Part shown: in pieces, positions 25,685 to 33,982 of the stretch
Layout: the number at the start of each line of letters is the position of its first letter
Numbering within the stretch: the stretch's first letter is position 1
Made by a program: the position numbers and the translations under genes
DNA from: Streptomyces buecherae
GTDB taxonomy: Bacteria > Actinomycetota > Actinomycetes > Streptomycetales > Streptomycetaceae
Length of the DNA stretch: 64,000 bases
NCBI RefSeq assembly: GCF_014295035.1
Contig: NZ_CP060404.1
Coordinates: 7,294,501 to 7,358,500 of the forward strand
Reading direction: 5' to 3'
The notes under the pieces: generated by a model
Told to the model about the DNA's origin: nothing
What the model saw: the letters and a program-made list of their open reading frames with translations, nothing else
Database searches by the model: none

Positions 25685-26461
25685 ATGTCCACCTCGGACA
25701 ACTCGGACACGACGACAGCCCCCGCCCCGGCCCCCGTCCCGAACTCGCCGCTCGCCGACCGCACCGTCGTCATCCTCGGCGGCGGCTCCGGCATGGGATA
25801 CGCCGTGGCGCGCCGCTCGGTGGCGCACGGGGCCCGGGTGGTGCTCGGCGGGCGCACGGCCGACCGGCTGGCCGCCGCTGCCGAGGCACTGGGGGAGCGG
25901 GCGAGTTGGCGCACGGTGGACACCACCGACCAGGCGTCGCTGGCGGCCTTCTTCGCCCCGCTGGAGCGCGTGGACCACCTGTTCACGCCGGCCGCCTCCT
26001 ACCAGACGGGTCCCATGCTGGAACTGGACGACGAGGCGGCCGAGTCGCCCTTCACCTCGAAGTTCTGGGGGCAGTACTACGCGGTCAAGCACGCCGCGCC
26101 CAAGCTGGCCCGCGACGGCTCGGTGGTGCTGGTCTCCGGCGCGGCGAGCGTGCGCCCGTTCGGCGCGGCCCCCGCGTACGCGGCGTGCAACGCGGCCGTC
26201 GAGGGCCTCGGGCGCGGCCTCGCCGTCGAGCTGGCCCCGGTGCGGGTCAACGTCGTCTCGCCCGGCGCCCTCGACGGCGACCTGTGGGGGCGCCGCCCGG
26301 CCGAGGTACGGGAGGAGGGCTTCGCGCGCTACCGCGAGGCCACGGTGCTGGGTCGGATCGGCACGGAGGACGAGGTGGCCGACAGCGTGGTGTTCCTGTT
26401 CGGCAACGGCAACATGACGGGCTCCACGCTCTACCCCGACGGCGGATACGCCCTGCGCTGA
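25685..26461 (+). CDS. Short-chain dehydrogenase/reductase family protein with altered catalytic Lys
   Basis: A 258-residue SDR. The nucleotide-binding motif is GGGSGMGYAVA (about residues 34-44) with an Arg (GGRTADR) that favours NADP(H). The catalytic Ser is in VLVSGAASV and the Tyr in PAYAACNAA, but the position of the catalytic Lys (YxxxK) is Asn. That loses the usual proton-relay residue, so the enzyme may be a non-classical reductase or bind NADP without typical catalysis. Start ATG at 25685 with AAGGCAGGA upstream. Divergent from a LysR gene, probably its regulator. Confidence 0.87.
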   Translation: MSTSDNSDTTTAPAPAPVPNSPLADRTVVILGGGSGMGYAVARRSVAHGARVVLGGRTADRLAAAAEALGERASWRTVDTTDQASLAAFFAPLERVDHLFTPAASYQTGPMLELDDEAAESPFTSKFWGQYYAVKHAAPKLARDGSVVLVSGAASVRPFGAAPAYAACNAAVEGLGRGLAVELAPVRVNVVSPGALDGDLWGRRPAEVREEGFARYREATVLGRIGTEDEVADSVVFLFGNGNMTGSTLYPDGGYALR

Positions 26462-26557
26462 CGACGTGACGTCCGTCCGCGCTGCTCACGGGCGCGCCCC
26501 CGCGTGCGGCAGCCCACCTTGGGCAGCGCGCCCGCGCGCGTGGCGGGCCAGCGACGA

Positions 26558-26606
26558 ACGCGCCCCCGCCGCCCGGCCCCGGGAGGGGCGGGCGACGGGG
26601 GCGCGT
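26558..26606. terminator. Terminator between SDR and aldo/keto reductase genes
   Basis: A roughly 22-bp stem with one mismatch and one bulge (26558-26580 with 26585-26606) and a GGGA loop, between convergent genes. Confidence 0.75.
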
Positions 26607-26712
26607 GCTGACGGGGCGCCGGAGGCGCCGACGGTGGGCCGGCGCGGGCATACCGCCATCCCGCCCCGCCGGCTCGGGGCCGCCGCGGGGCGGGGGGGGC
26701 GACGGGGTGGGC

Positions 26713-27546
26713 TCAGCTCACGTCGAAGGTGTCCGGGTCCGGCCCCGTACGCCGACCGGCGTCGAGGCCGGCCAGGGTCGCGAGGTCGTCGGCGTCCAGC
26801 TCGAAGTCGAACACGTCGATGTTCTCGCGGATGCGCGAGGGGGTCACCGACTTGGGAATGACCACGTTCCCGAGCTGCAGGTGCCAGCGCAGGACGGCCT
26901 GGGCCGGGGACTTGCCGTGCTTGGCCGCGATGGCGCCGATCTTCGGGTCGTCGAGCAGACCCTTGCCGGAACCCAGCGGCGACCACGCCTCGGTGGCGAT
27001 GCCGTGCTCGGCGTGGAAGGCGCGCAGCGTGCCCTGCTGGAGGTGGGGGTGCAGCTCGATCTGGTTGAGCGCGGGGACCACCGAGGTCTCGGCGAACAGC
27101 CGCTCCAGGTGCGCGGGGTGGAAGTTGGACACGCCGATCGCCTTGGCGCGGCCCTCGGCGTGGATCTTCTCCAGCGCCTTGTACGTGTCCACGTAGGCGT
27201 CCCGGGCAGGGGCCGGCCAGTGGATCAGATACAGGTCCACGTAGTCGAGGCCGAGCTTGCTGAGCGAGGAGTCGAAGGCGCGCAGCGCCGCGTCGTACCC
27301 CTGGTCGGTGTTCCAGACCTTCGTCGTGATGAACAGTTCCTCGCGGGGAATGCCCGACTCGGCGACCGCCTTGCCCGTGCCCTCTTCGTTGCCGTACGCG
27401 GCGGCCGTGTCCACGCTGCGATAACCGGCCTCAAGAGCCGTGCTCACCGCGGCGGTGGCCTCGTCGTTCTCGACCTGCCACACGCCGAAGCCAAGCTGCG
27501 GCAGCGCGGCGCCGGTGTTCAGGGTGATGGAGGGGACCTTGCTCAC
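26713..27546 (-). CDS. Aldo/keto reductase
   Basis: A 277-residue AKR close to the 2,5-diketo-gluconate reductase type. The catalytic tetrad is visible: Asp in SVDTAAAYGNEEG, its Tyr, Lys in FITTKVW and His in LIHWPAP; the NADPH-binding end has IPKSVTPSRIREN. It reduces aldehydes or ketones in the cytoplasm; the physiological substrate is unknown. The GTG at 27546 has AAGGA upstream and starts right at the conserved N-terminus, so longer in-frame starts are rejected. A long acyl-CoA synthetase gene lies upstream on the same strand. Confidence 0.95.
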   Translation of the reverse strand: MSKVPSITLNTGAALPQLGFGVWQVENDEATAAVSTALEAGYRSVDTAAAYGNEEGTGKAVAESGIPREELFITTKVWNTDQGYDAALRAFDSSLSKLGLDYVDLYLIHWPAPARDAYVDTYKALEKIHAEGRAKAIGVSNFHPAHLERLFAETSVVPALNQIELHPHLQQGTLRAFHAEHGIATEAWSPLGSGKGLLDDPKIGAIAAKHGKSPAQAVLRWHLQLGNVVIPKSVTPSRIRENIDVFDFELDADDLATLAGLDAGRRTGPDPDTFDVS

Positions 27547-27707
27547 GAGCAATCGATCCTTACGTTGGGGGTCGTCGTACTCCAGCGTCAACGCGACGCC
27601 CGGTGATCGCATTCCCACCGCGGCCGGATTTCCGCCCCCGCCGGCGCGCCCCCTCGGCCCGCCGCGCGCCCCCGACCTGCGGCGCGCCCGCGCGCGAGGC
27701 GCGTACG

Positions 27708-29531
27708 TCAGGTGCGGTAGAGCGCCTCGACCTCGCTGGCGTACGCCTGCTCGATGGCCTTCCGTCTGAGCTTGAGGGACGGCGTGAGGAGCCCCTGTTC
27801 CTCGCTGAACTGGGCGGCGAGTATCCGGAACGTACGGATCGACTCGGGGTGCGAGACCAGCGTGTTGGCCGCCACCACGGCCCGCCGGATCTCGGCCTCC
27901 AGGTCGGGGTCGCGGACCAGCTCGGCCGGCGGCAGACGGGGCTTGTCGCGCATCTGGAGCCAGTGCGCGACCGCGTCCGGGTCGAGGGTGACCAGCGCGG
28001 CGACGAACGGGCGGTCGTCGCCGACCACGATGCACTGCGCGACCAGCGGATGTCCCCGCACCCGCTCCTCCAGGGCCACGGGTGAGACGGTCTTACCGCC
28101 GGAGGTGACCAGGACCTCCTTCTTGCGGCCGGTGATGGTGAGGTAGCCGTCCTCGTCGAGGGCGCCGATGTCGCCGGTGGCCAACCAGCCGTCGCGCAGC
28201 GCGGCGGCGGTCGCCTTCGGGTCGCCGAGGTAGCCGGCGAAGACCTGCCCGCCGCGCACCAGCACCTCGCCGTCGTCGGCGAGACGCACCGTGGTGCCGG
28301 GGATGGGCTGGCCGACGGTGCCGAAGCGGGGGCGCTCCGGGGGGTTCGCGGTGGCCGCCGCCGTGGACTCGGTCAGGCCGTACCCCTCGAAGACGGTGAT
28401 GCCGGCGCCCGCGAAGAACAGCCCGAGCCGCCGTTCCATCGCCGAGCCGCCCGACATGGCGTGACGGATGCGCCCGCCCATGGCCTCGCGCAGCTTGCCG
28501 TAGACGAGCTTGTCGTAGAGCTGGTGCTGGACGCGCAGGGCGGCGCCGGGGCCGCCGCCGACGCCGAACGCCTTGCGTTCGGCCGCCTCGGCGTACCGCA
28601 CCGCCACCTCGAACGCCTTGTCGAAGGGGCCCGCCCTGCCCGCCGCCTCGGCGCTGCGTCGGGCCGCGGCGAAGACCCGCTCGAAGATGTGGGGAACCGC
28701 CAGGATGAACGTGGGCCGGAAGGCGCGCAGGTCCGGCAGCAGGGCGGCGGCGGACAGCTCCGGTTGGTGGCCCAGCTTCACCCGGCACCGCACGGCGGCG
28801 ACCTGCACCATCCGCCCGAAGACGTGGGCCAGCGGCAGGAACAGCAGGGTGCTCGCCTCGTCGCCGGGCCGGGAGTGGAACACCGACTCGTAGCGCGCGA
28901 CGATGTTGTCGGCTTCCGCCATGAAGTTGGCGTGGGTCAGCACGCAGCCCTTGGGGCGGCCCGTCGTGCCCGAGGTGTAGATGATCGTCGCGGTCGAGTC
29001 GGGGGTCAGCGCCAGCCGGTGCCGGTGCACCACGTCGTCATCCAGGTCCCGCCCGCTGGCGAGCAGGTCCGCCAGCGCCCCGGCGTCCAGTTGCCAGAGC
29101 TGGGTGAGCCGGGGCAGCCGGTCGATGACGGAGCCGACGGTCATGGCGTGGTCCTCGTGCTCGACCACGCACGCCCGGACCTCGGCGTCGTGCAGCGTCC
29201 ACAGCACCTGCTCGGCGGACGAGCTGGGGTACAGCGGTACGGACTGGGCGCCGATCGACCACAGCGCGAAGTCGAACAGGGTCCACTCGTAGCGCGTGCG
29301 GCACATGATGCCGACCCGGTCGCCGAACCGTACGCCCCGCACGAGCAGCCCCTTGGCCAGGGCCATCACCTCGTCGCGGAACTCACCCGAGGTCACGTCC
29401 TGCCAGCGGTCGTCGACCTTGCGCGCGAACGTCACCCGCCCCGGGTCGTCGGCGGCATGGTCGAACACGACGTCCGCCAGCCCTCCGACCTGCGGCGCCG
29501 TCGCCAAGGGTGGGACGGTGAACTCGCGCAA
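27708..29531 (-). CDS. Long-chain acyl-CoA synthetase (AMP-dependent ligase)
   Basis: A 607-residue ANL-superfamily ligase of FadD15 type. P-loop YTSGTTGRPKGCVLTH near residue 185, the A5 motif GYGLTEST near 360, the GDIGALDEDGYLTITGRKKE hinge near 440, and the C-terminal Lys region. It activates a long-chain fatty acid to acyl-AMP and then acyl-CoA. The start codon is TTG with a good GAGGAGTGAG site. Transcribed in the direction of the aldo/keto reductase with a 161-base gap, so co-transcription is possible but unproven. Confidence 0.95.
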   Translation of the reverse strand: MREFTVPPLATAPQVGGLADVVFDHAADDPGRVTFARKVDDRWQDVTSGEFRDEVMALAKGLLVRGVRFGDRVGIMCRTRYEWTLFDFALWSIGAQSVPLYPSSSAEQVLWTLHDAEVRACVVEHEDHAMTVGSVIDRLPRLTQLWQLDAGALADLLASGRDLDDDVVHRHRLALTPDSTATIIYTSGTTGRPKGCVLTHANFMAEADNIVARYESVFHSRPGDEASTLLFLPLAHVFGRMVQVAAVRCRVKLGHQPELSAAALLPDLRAFRPTFILAVPHIFERVFAAARRSAEAAGRAGPFDKAFEVAVRYAEAAERKAFGVGGGPGAALRVQHQLYDKLVYGKLREAMGGRIRHAMSGGSAMERRLGLFFAGAGITVFEGYGLTESTAAATANPPERPRFGTVGQPIPGTTVRLADDGEVLVRGGQVFAGYLGDPKATAAALRDGWLATGDIGALDEDGYLTITGRKKEVLVTSGGKTVSPVALEERVRGHPLVAQCIVVGDDRPFVAALVTLDPDAVAHWLQMRDKPRLPPAELVRDPDLEAEIRRAVVAANTLVSHPESIRTFRILAAQFSEEQGLLTPSLKLRRKAIEQAYASEVEALYRT

Positions 29532-29895
29532 CTACTCACTCCTCGGGCTCCACGCAGCGCCGCGACCGTACCCGATCCCGCGAGCGTCGGGCGGTGGCGC
29601 TCCGTATGCGATGGCGATGACATCGCCGCTGGTCAACGCGGTGAGACGGGCCTATTCGTAACCCCTTGGGCGGGCATCGGGGTGGTGGCGCGATCTTTGT
29701 GGCCGGATTCTGCACCGAATCTTTCCGAACGAGGCACCCGGGCTCTACACCCGCGCACTGGCTTTCTGTCGTTTCTGTCCTTTCCGTCGCCGAGGCGGGG
29801 TCGTCGGACGGTCGGAGTGGCCGGCCGGAGTGGCCTGCCGGCGGGCCCGGTCGAGCCGGCCCGGCATGGGCGCGACGTGGGGCACGGCATCGCTG
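29532..29895. other. Divergent intergenic region, acyl-CoA synthetase / RHH protein
   Basis: No gene is seen. The region should hold the synthetase promoter; the half next to the RHH gene is rich in TGGCGC motifs described separately. Confidence 0.4.
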
Positions 29896-29967
29896 TGGCG
29901 CTGCGGTGGCGCCCGTGGCGCACGCTCGGGCTTGTCATGGCGCCACATTGGCGCCATGATGGCGCCA
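29896..29967 (+). promoter_or_regulatory. Operator array of TGGCGC motifs upstream of the RHH gene
   Basis: Three perfect palindromic octamers TGGCGCCA start at 29938, 29949 and 29960, exactly 11 bp apart, so they lie on one DNA face. The last one ends on the A of the ATG. Further TGGCGC copies are at 29896, 29907 and 29916. This looks like a multi-site operator for the ribbon-helix-helix protein encoded immediately downstream. Confidence 0.7.
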
Positions 29968-30503
29968 TGGACCTCGCACCGTACGTCGACAACCTCCGAC
30001 ACGAACTGGCGGTGGCCGCGGCGGCGGGCGGCGACGAAGCCCGCGCGCTGGCCGAGCGACTCACCGCCCCGCTGGAGTCGGCCGCCCGGCTCACCCTGTT
30101 GAACGCGCTGTCCGCCGCGGTGGACGAGATCACCCGCGAGCTGGCGCCGGGCTCGGTCGACGTGCGGCTGCGCGGGCTCGACCCGGAGTTCGTGGTGACG
30201 GCGCCGCCGGAGCAGGAGGTGTACGAGCAGGCGCGGGAGCGCGAGGACGCGCCGAGCGGCGTGCCGGCGTCCCCGCCGCCGCCCGCGCCGGAGGGCGAGG
30301 ACGGCGGCACGGCCCGGATCAACTTCCGGCTGCCCGCCCACCTCAAGACCCGGATCGAGGAGGCCGCGAGCCACGAGGAGCTCTCGGTCAACGCCTGGCT
30401 GGTGCGGGCGGCGGCCACCGCCCTGGAACCCGACGCCGGCGGGCGCGGCCCGAGCCGTGGCCGCCGCCGCGGCGGCCAGAGCTACACCGGCTGGGTGCGC
30501 TAG
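29967..30503 (+). CDS. Ribbon-helix-helix (HicB/Arc-like) DNA-binding protein
   Basis: A 178-residue protein. The N-terminal ~80 residues are an Ala-rich helical domain, then a Pro/Glu-rich linker. Residues about 112-150 (ARINFRLPAHLKTRIEEAAS and LSVNAWLVRAAATAL) form a ribbon-helix-helix DNA-binding domain, followed by a basic Arg/Gly tail. Annotations often name such proteins HicB-like antitoxins, but no HicA toxin is adjacent. It lies 141 bases upstream of a DUF4097 gene on the same strand; I infer that it represses its own operon through the 11-bp-spaced palindromes that overlap its start codon. Confidence 0.85.
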   Translation: MDLAPYVDNLRHELAVAAAAGGDEARALAERLTAPLESAARLTLLNALSAAVDEITRELAPGSVDVRLRGLDPEFVVTAPPEQEVYEQAREREDAPSGVPASPPPPAPEGEDGGTARINFRLPAHLKTRIEEAASHEELSVNAWLVRAAATALEPDAGGRGPSRGRRRGGQSYTGWVR

Positions 30504-30646
30504 CCGCCGGCGCACGGCCCGCCATCCCGGCGCCCGCCGTGCTCCGCGCGCCCGCCGCGCCGCCAGCGCCGCACCAGCATCAGGCCGCCCCACAAGGCCG
30601 CGGCCAGCACGCAAGCCATCACCCAAGCCCAGAACGGGACCGCCAT
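30500..30646 (-). CDS. Doubtful small membrane protein, antisense between RHH and DUF4097 genes
   Basis: A 48-codon minus-strand frame reads as one hydrophobic helix (MAVPFWAWVMACVLAAALWG) followed by an Arg-rich tail, a common design of small Streptomyces membrane proteins. It fills the gap between the two plus-strand genes exactly, but its start overlaps the DUF4097 start and there is no good ribosome site. Low confidence. Confidence 0.22.
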   Translation of the reverse strand: MAVPFWAWVMACVLAAALWGGLMLVRRWRRGGRAEHGGRRDGGPCAGG

Positions 30647-31481
30647 GCCTGAGTTCGACACGCCCGAATCCATCTCCGTGACCATCGAAGGCGACTTCGG
30701 CGACACCCGCGTCACGGCCGGCAAGCGCGCCGTGACGGTCGTCGAGGTGCTGCCGGACAACGGCGCCGAGGAGAACGACGTCCGGGCCGCCCAACAGACC
30801 AAGGTCACCTACGCGAACGGCACCCTGCTGGTCAAGGGCCCCAAGCGGCGCTCCCTCTTCGGCCGTACCGGGACCCTGGACGTGACCATCGAGTTGCCCG
30901 CGGGCTCGCACGTGCAGGGCGGCATGGCCGTCGGGGACGTCATGTGCGAGGGCCGCTTCGGACATTGCGACCTCAAGGTCTCGGTCGGCGACATCCGGGT
31001 CGGCGAGGCCGAGCGCGCCCACCTCAGGACCGGACTCGGCGACATCACGGTGGACCGCGTGGTCGGCGACACCGAGATCAACGGCGCGGGCCGGGTCGCC
31101 GCCGGGACGCTGGGCGGCGCGGCCACGATCAAGAACCTGCACGGCGAGACGACCATCGGCGAGGCCGGCGGCGACCTACGGGTCAACTCCTCCAACGGCC
31201 GGATCTCCATCGGCGTCGCCCACGCCGGGGTCGACGCCAGATCCGCCCACAGCGGCATTCGGGTCGGCGAGGTCGCGCGCGGCACGGTCACGCTCCAGAC
31301 CGGCACCGGCGACCTGGAGATCGGCATCCGGGAATCCGTCGCCGTCTGGTTCGACGCCCACTCAGGACTGGGAGCGGTCCGCAACACCCTGGCCCCGACC
31401 GAGGAACCGCGCGCCACGGACGAGAGCGTCCAGGTACGCGCCCGCACCCGACTCGGCGACATCCTGCTCCACCGCTCCTGA
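30645..31481 (+). CDS. DUF4097-family beta-helix-like protein
   Basis: A 278-residue protein of repeated short beta strands, with recurring GD(I/V) turns such as VGDIRVGEAERA and LGDITVDRVVGD, characteristic of DUF4097 (adhesin-like beta solenoid). There is no signal peptide or membrane helix, so it is probably cytoplasmic. The function is unknown. In many actinomycetes such a gene follows a small RHH gene as here, suggesting a functional pair. Confidence 0.88.
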   Translation: MPEFDTPESISVTIEGDFGDTRVTAGKRAVTVVEVLPDNGAEENDVRAAQQTKVTYANGTLLVKGPKRRSLFGRTGTLDVTIELPAGSHVQGGMAVGDVMCEGRFGHCDLKVSVGDIRVGEAERAHLRTGLGDITVDRVVGDTEINGAGRVAAGTLGGAATIKNLHGETTIGEAGGDLRVNSSNGRISIGVAHAGVDARSAHSGIRVGEVARGTVTLQTGTGDLEIGIRESVAVWFDAHSGLGAVRNTLAPTEEPRATDESVQVRARTRLGDILLHRS

Positions 31482-32119
31482 CCCACCCCGCACCCCACCC
31501 GTCCAAGTTCCCAGCCCCACCCCGTAGTTCACCGCCCCGGCCGCCCTCCCAGGCGGGCGCCTTCCACCGCGTACCGAGCCCCGCCCCCTCGACGCCTCCA
31601 CGGCCCCGGGTGCGGCCCCGTACGCCTCGGCTCTCCCGCCTCGCCCCGTCGCACCCGCCGCCCGTGCCCGCGACCACCCGCCGCGACCGGATCAACCACG
31701 CCCGCGCGCCCGGCGCAGTAGCGCACCACAGACGGGCCACGCGCCACGGGCAAGCCGGCGTAACCAAGTAGCCGCAACAGTCACCGCCGCAGCGGTACGC
31801 CACGGACTCCCGGCGCGGACGCGCGACGTAGGCGCACGAAACGAGCGCGACAGCGCCGCCGACCGCTCAACTAGCCCGTATCTGAGGACAGTTGACGGCA
31901 AGACGCGCCGCGTACCGGCCCCGCCCGCGCCCCCGTACGACCGCCCGCCGATACGCGCCACCCACCCACACCCGCCGCAACGCCGACCTCCCCTGCCCGC
32001 GACGGCACCCCACCCCATCAACCAACCACCCACCCAGCATCACAGCCACACCCACGACGACAGCACCCACCACACCCACCCACCACCACACCCACCCACA
32101 ACCAAGAAAGAAGAGGCTC
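31482..32119. other. 638-base leader region with G-poor C/A-rich tract
   Basis: No gene is found. The last ~110 bases (about 32000-32105) are almost without G on the plus strand and made of CACCCA-like words, which would give an unstructured mRNA leader just before the ribosome site of the ABC transporter. A TTGACG element at 31891-31896 could be a -35 box, but no convincing -10 box follows. Confidence 0.5.
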
Positions 32120-33109
32120 ATGCCCGCCACTCATACCGGGGCGTCGACTGTCGTCCCCACGGCAGCGGCGATATCCGCAGCCGGGTTGCGCAAGTCCTAC
32201 GGCGACAAGCTGGTGCTCGACGGCATTGACCTGCGCATCGCCGAGGGAACCATCTTCGCGCTGCTCGGGCCGAACGGTGCCGGCAAGACCACGACCGTGG
32301 AGATCCTGTCCACGCTGATCGCCGCGGACGCCGGCGAGGCCCGGGTCGCCGGCTGTGACCTGGCGCGCGAGCCGGACGGCGTACGCGCCGCCATCGGTGT
32401 CACCGGCCAGTTCGCGGCGGTGGACAACCTGTTGACCGCCGAGGAGAACATGTTCCTGATGGCCGACCTGCACCACCTCGGCCGCGCCGAGGGCCGCCGC
32501 CGCACCGCCGCGTTACTGCGCCGCTTCGACCTGGCCGACGCGGCCCGCAGGTCGGTCGCCACCTTCTCGGGTGGCATGCGACGCAAGCTCGACCTGGCGA
32601 TGACGCTGGTCGGCGATCCGCGCATCATCTTCCTCGACGAGCCGACCACCGGCCTCGACCCGCGCAGCCGCCGCACCATGTGGGACATCATCCGCGAACT
32701 GGTCGCCGAGGACGGCGTCACCATCTTCCTCACCACGCAGTACCTGGAGGAGGCCGACCAACTCGCCGACCGCATCGCGGTCCTGGACCGTGGCACGCTG
32801 ATCGCCGAGGGCACCGCCGAGGAGCTCAAGCGCCGCATCCCGGGCGGCCACATCCAACTCTCCTTCGCCGAGCCCCATCGCTTCCAACTCGCCGCCGAAC
32901 TCTTCGAGACGGCCGTACGCGACGCCGAAAGCCGCACCCTGCGCATTCCCAGCGACGGCAGCGTCTCGACGCTGCGGGCCGTGCTCGACATCCTGGACGG
33001 CGCCGCGCTGGAGGCCGACACGCTCACCGTGCACACCCCCGACCTCGACGACGTCTTCCTGACCCTCACCAGCCCCGCCCACCCCACCACCAGCCGGAGC
33101 GCGTCATGA
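32120..33109 (+). CDS. DrrA-type ABC transporter ATP-binding protein
   Basis: A 329-residue ATPase: Walker A GPNGAGKTTT (about residues 50-59), signature FSGGMRRKLDLA (about 148-159), Walker B IIFLDEPTTGLD (about 169-180), and the C-terminal extension typical of DrrA proteins that export daunorubicin-like drugs. It pairs with the membrane protein whose ATG overlaps its stop (ATGA). Codon 132 (32513-32515) is TTA, so bldA may control the exporter. Start ATG at 32120 after AAGAAGAGG. The substrate is unknown. Confidence 0.95.
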   Translation: MPATHTGASTVVPTAAAISAAGLRKSYGDKLVLDGIDLRIAEGTIFALLGPNGAGKTTTVEILSTLIAADAGEARVAGCDLAREPDGVRAAIGVTGQFAAVDNLLTAEENMFLMADLHHLGRAEGRRRTAALLRRFDLADAARRSVATFSGGMRRKLDLAMTLVGDPRIIFLDEPTTGLDPRSRRTMWDIIRELVAEDGVTIFLTTQYLEEADQLADRIAVLDRGTLIAEGTAEELKRRIPGGHIQLSFAEPHRFQLAAELFETAVRDAESRTLRIPSDGSVSTLRAVLDILDGAALEADTLTVHTPDLDDVFLTLTSPAHPTTSRSAS

Positions 33110-33897
33110 GCACTGCTTCCCACGCCGTCGCCGACTCGATGACCATGCTGCGGCGCAACCTGCGACACGCCCTGCGCTACCCGTCCATGACGTTCGCGGT
33201 CGTCGGCATGCCGGTCATGATGCTGCTGCTGTTCAACTACGTCTTCGGCGACGCCCTGGGCACCGGCATCGCGGACGCGCCGACGGGCAGCGGCGACTAC
33301 ATCGACTACGTGGCGCCCGGCATCATCCTGATGGCGGCCACGTCCGGGTCCCTGGTCACCGCGGTCGGCGTGTGCGTCGACATGACCGAGGGCATCGTGA
33401 GCCGGTTCCGCACCATGGCCATCTCGCGCGGCTCGATCCTGACCGGGCACGTGGTGGGCAGCGCGATCCAGACCATGGTGAGCATCGCGCTCGTCGTCGG
33501 CGTCGCGCTGGCCATCGGCTTCCGGCCGAACGCCAACCCCGCCGAGTGGATCGCCGTCATCGGCCTGCTCGCCCTGGTGACGCTGGCGCTGTCCTGGCTG
33601 GCCGCCGCCATGGGCCTGGTGTCCAAGAGCGTCGAGACCGCGAGCAACGCGCCCATGCCGCTCCAGTTCCTCCCGTTCATCGGCAGCGCCATCGTGCCCC
33701 CGGAGTCGATGCCCACCGGCGTGCGCTGGTTCGCCGACTACCAGCCGTTCACGCCCGTCATCGAGACGCTGCGCGGGCTGCTGCTCGGCACCGGGATCGG
33801 CAACAGCGGCCTCATCGCCCTCGCCTGGTGCGCCGGCCTCACCGCGATCGGCTACCTGTGGTCGCGGGTGGCGTACGACCGGATCGTCAAGCGGTAG
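33106..33897 (+). CDS. DrrB-type ABC transporter permease
   Basis: A 263-residue ABC-2 type membrane protein with six helices and the conserved EGIVSRFRTMAISRGSIL amphipathic region after helix 2. It forms the export channel with the ATPase immediately upstream, with which it overlaps by 4 bases. DrrAB pairs confer self-resistance by drug efflux or export lipids; no biosynthetic genes are adjacent here. A weak hairpin (33902-33930) follows the stop. Confidence 0.94.
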   Translation: MSTASHAVADSMTMLRRNLRHALRYPSMTFAVVGMPVMMLLLFNYVFGDALGTGIADAPTGSGDYIDYVAPGIILMAATSGSLVTAVGVCVDMTEGIVSRFRTMAISRGSILTGHVVGSAIQTMVSIALVVGVALAIGFRPNANPAEWIAVIGLLALVTLALSWLAAAMGLVSKSVETASNAPMPLQFLPFIGSAIVPPESMPTGVRWFADYQPFTPVIETLRGLLLGTGIGNSGLIALAWCAGLTAIGYLWSRVAYDRIVKR

Positions 33898-33982
33898 CGC
33901 GCCGGGGGACACCCCCACACCGGCCCCCGGTCGAAACCCGCCCCTCCCGCGAGGTTCGGCCGGGGCACGGGCGCGCCCCCGG

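Noticed and set aside
29967..30503. HicAB toxin-antitoxin system
   Set aside because: Only an RHH protein is present; no HicA-like toxin frame lies next to it.
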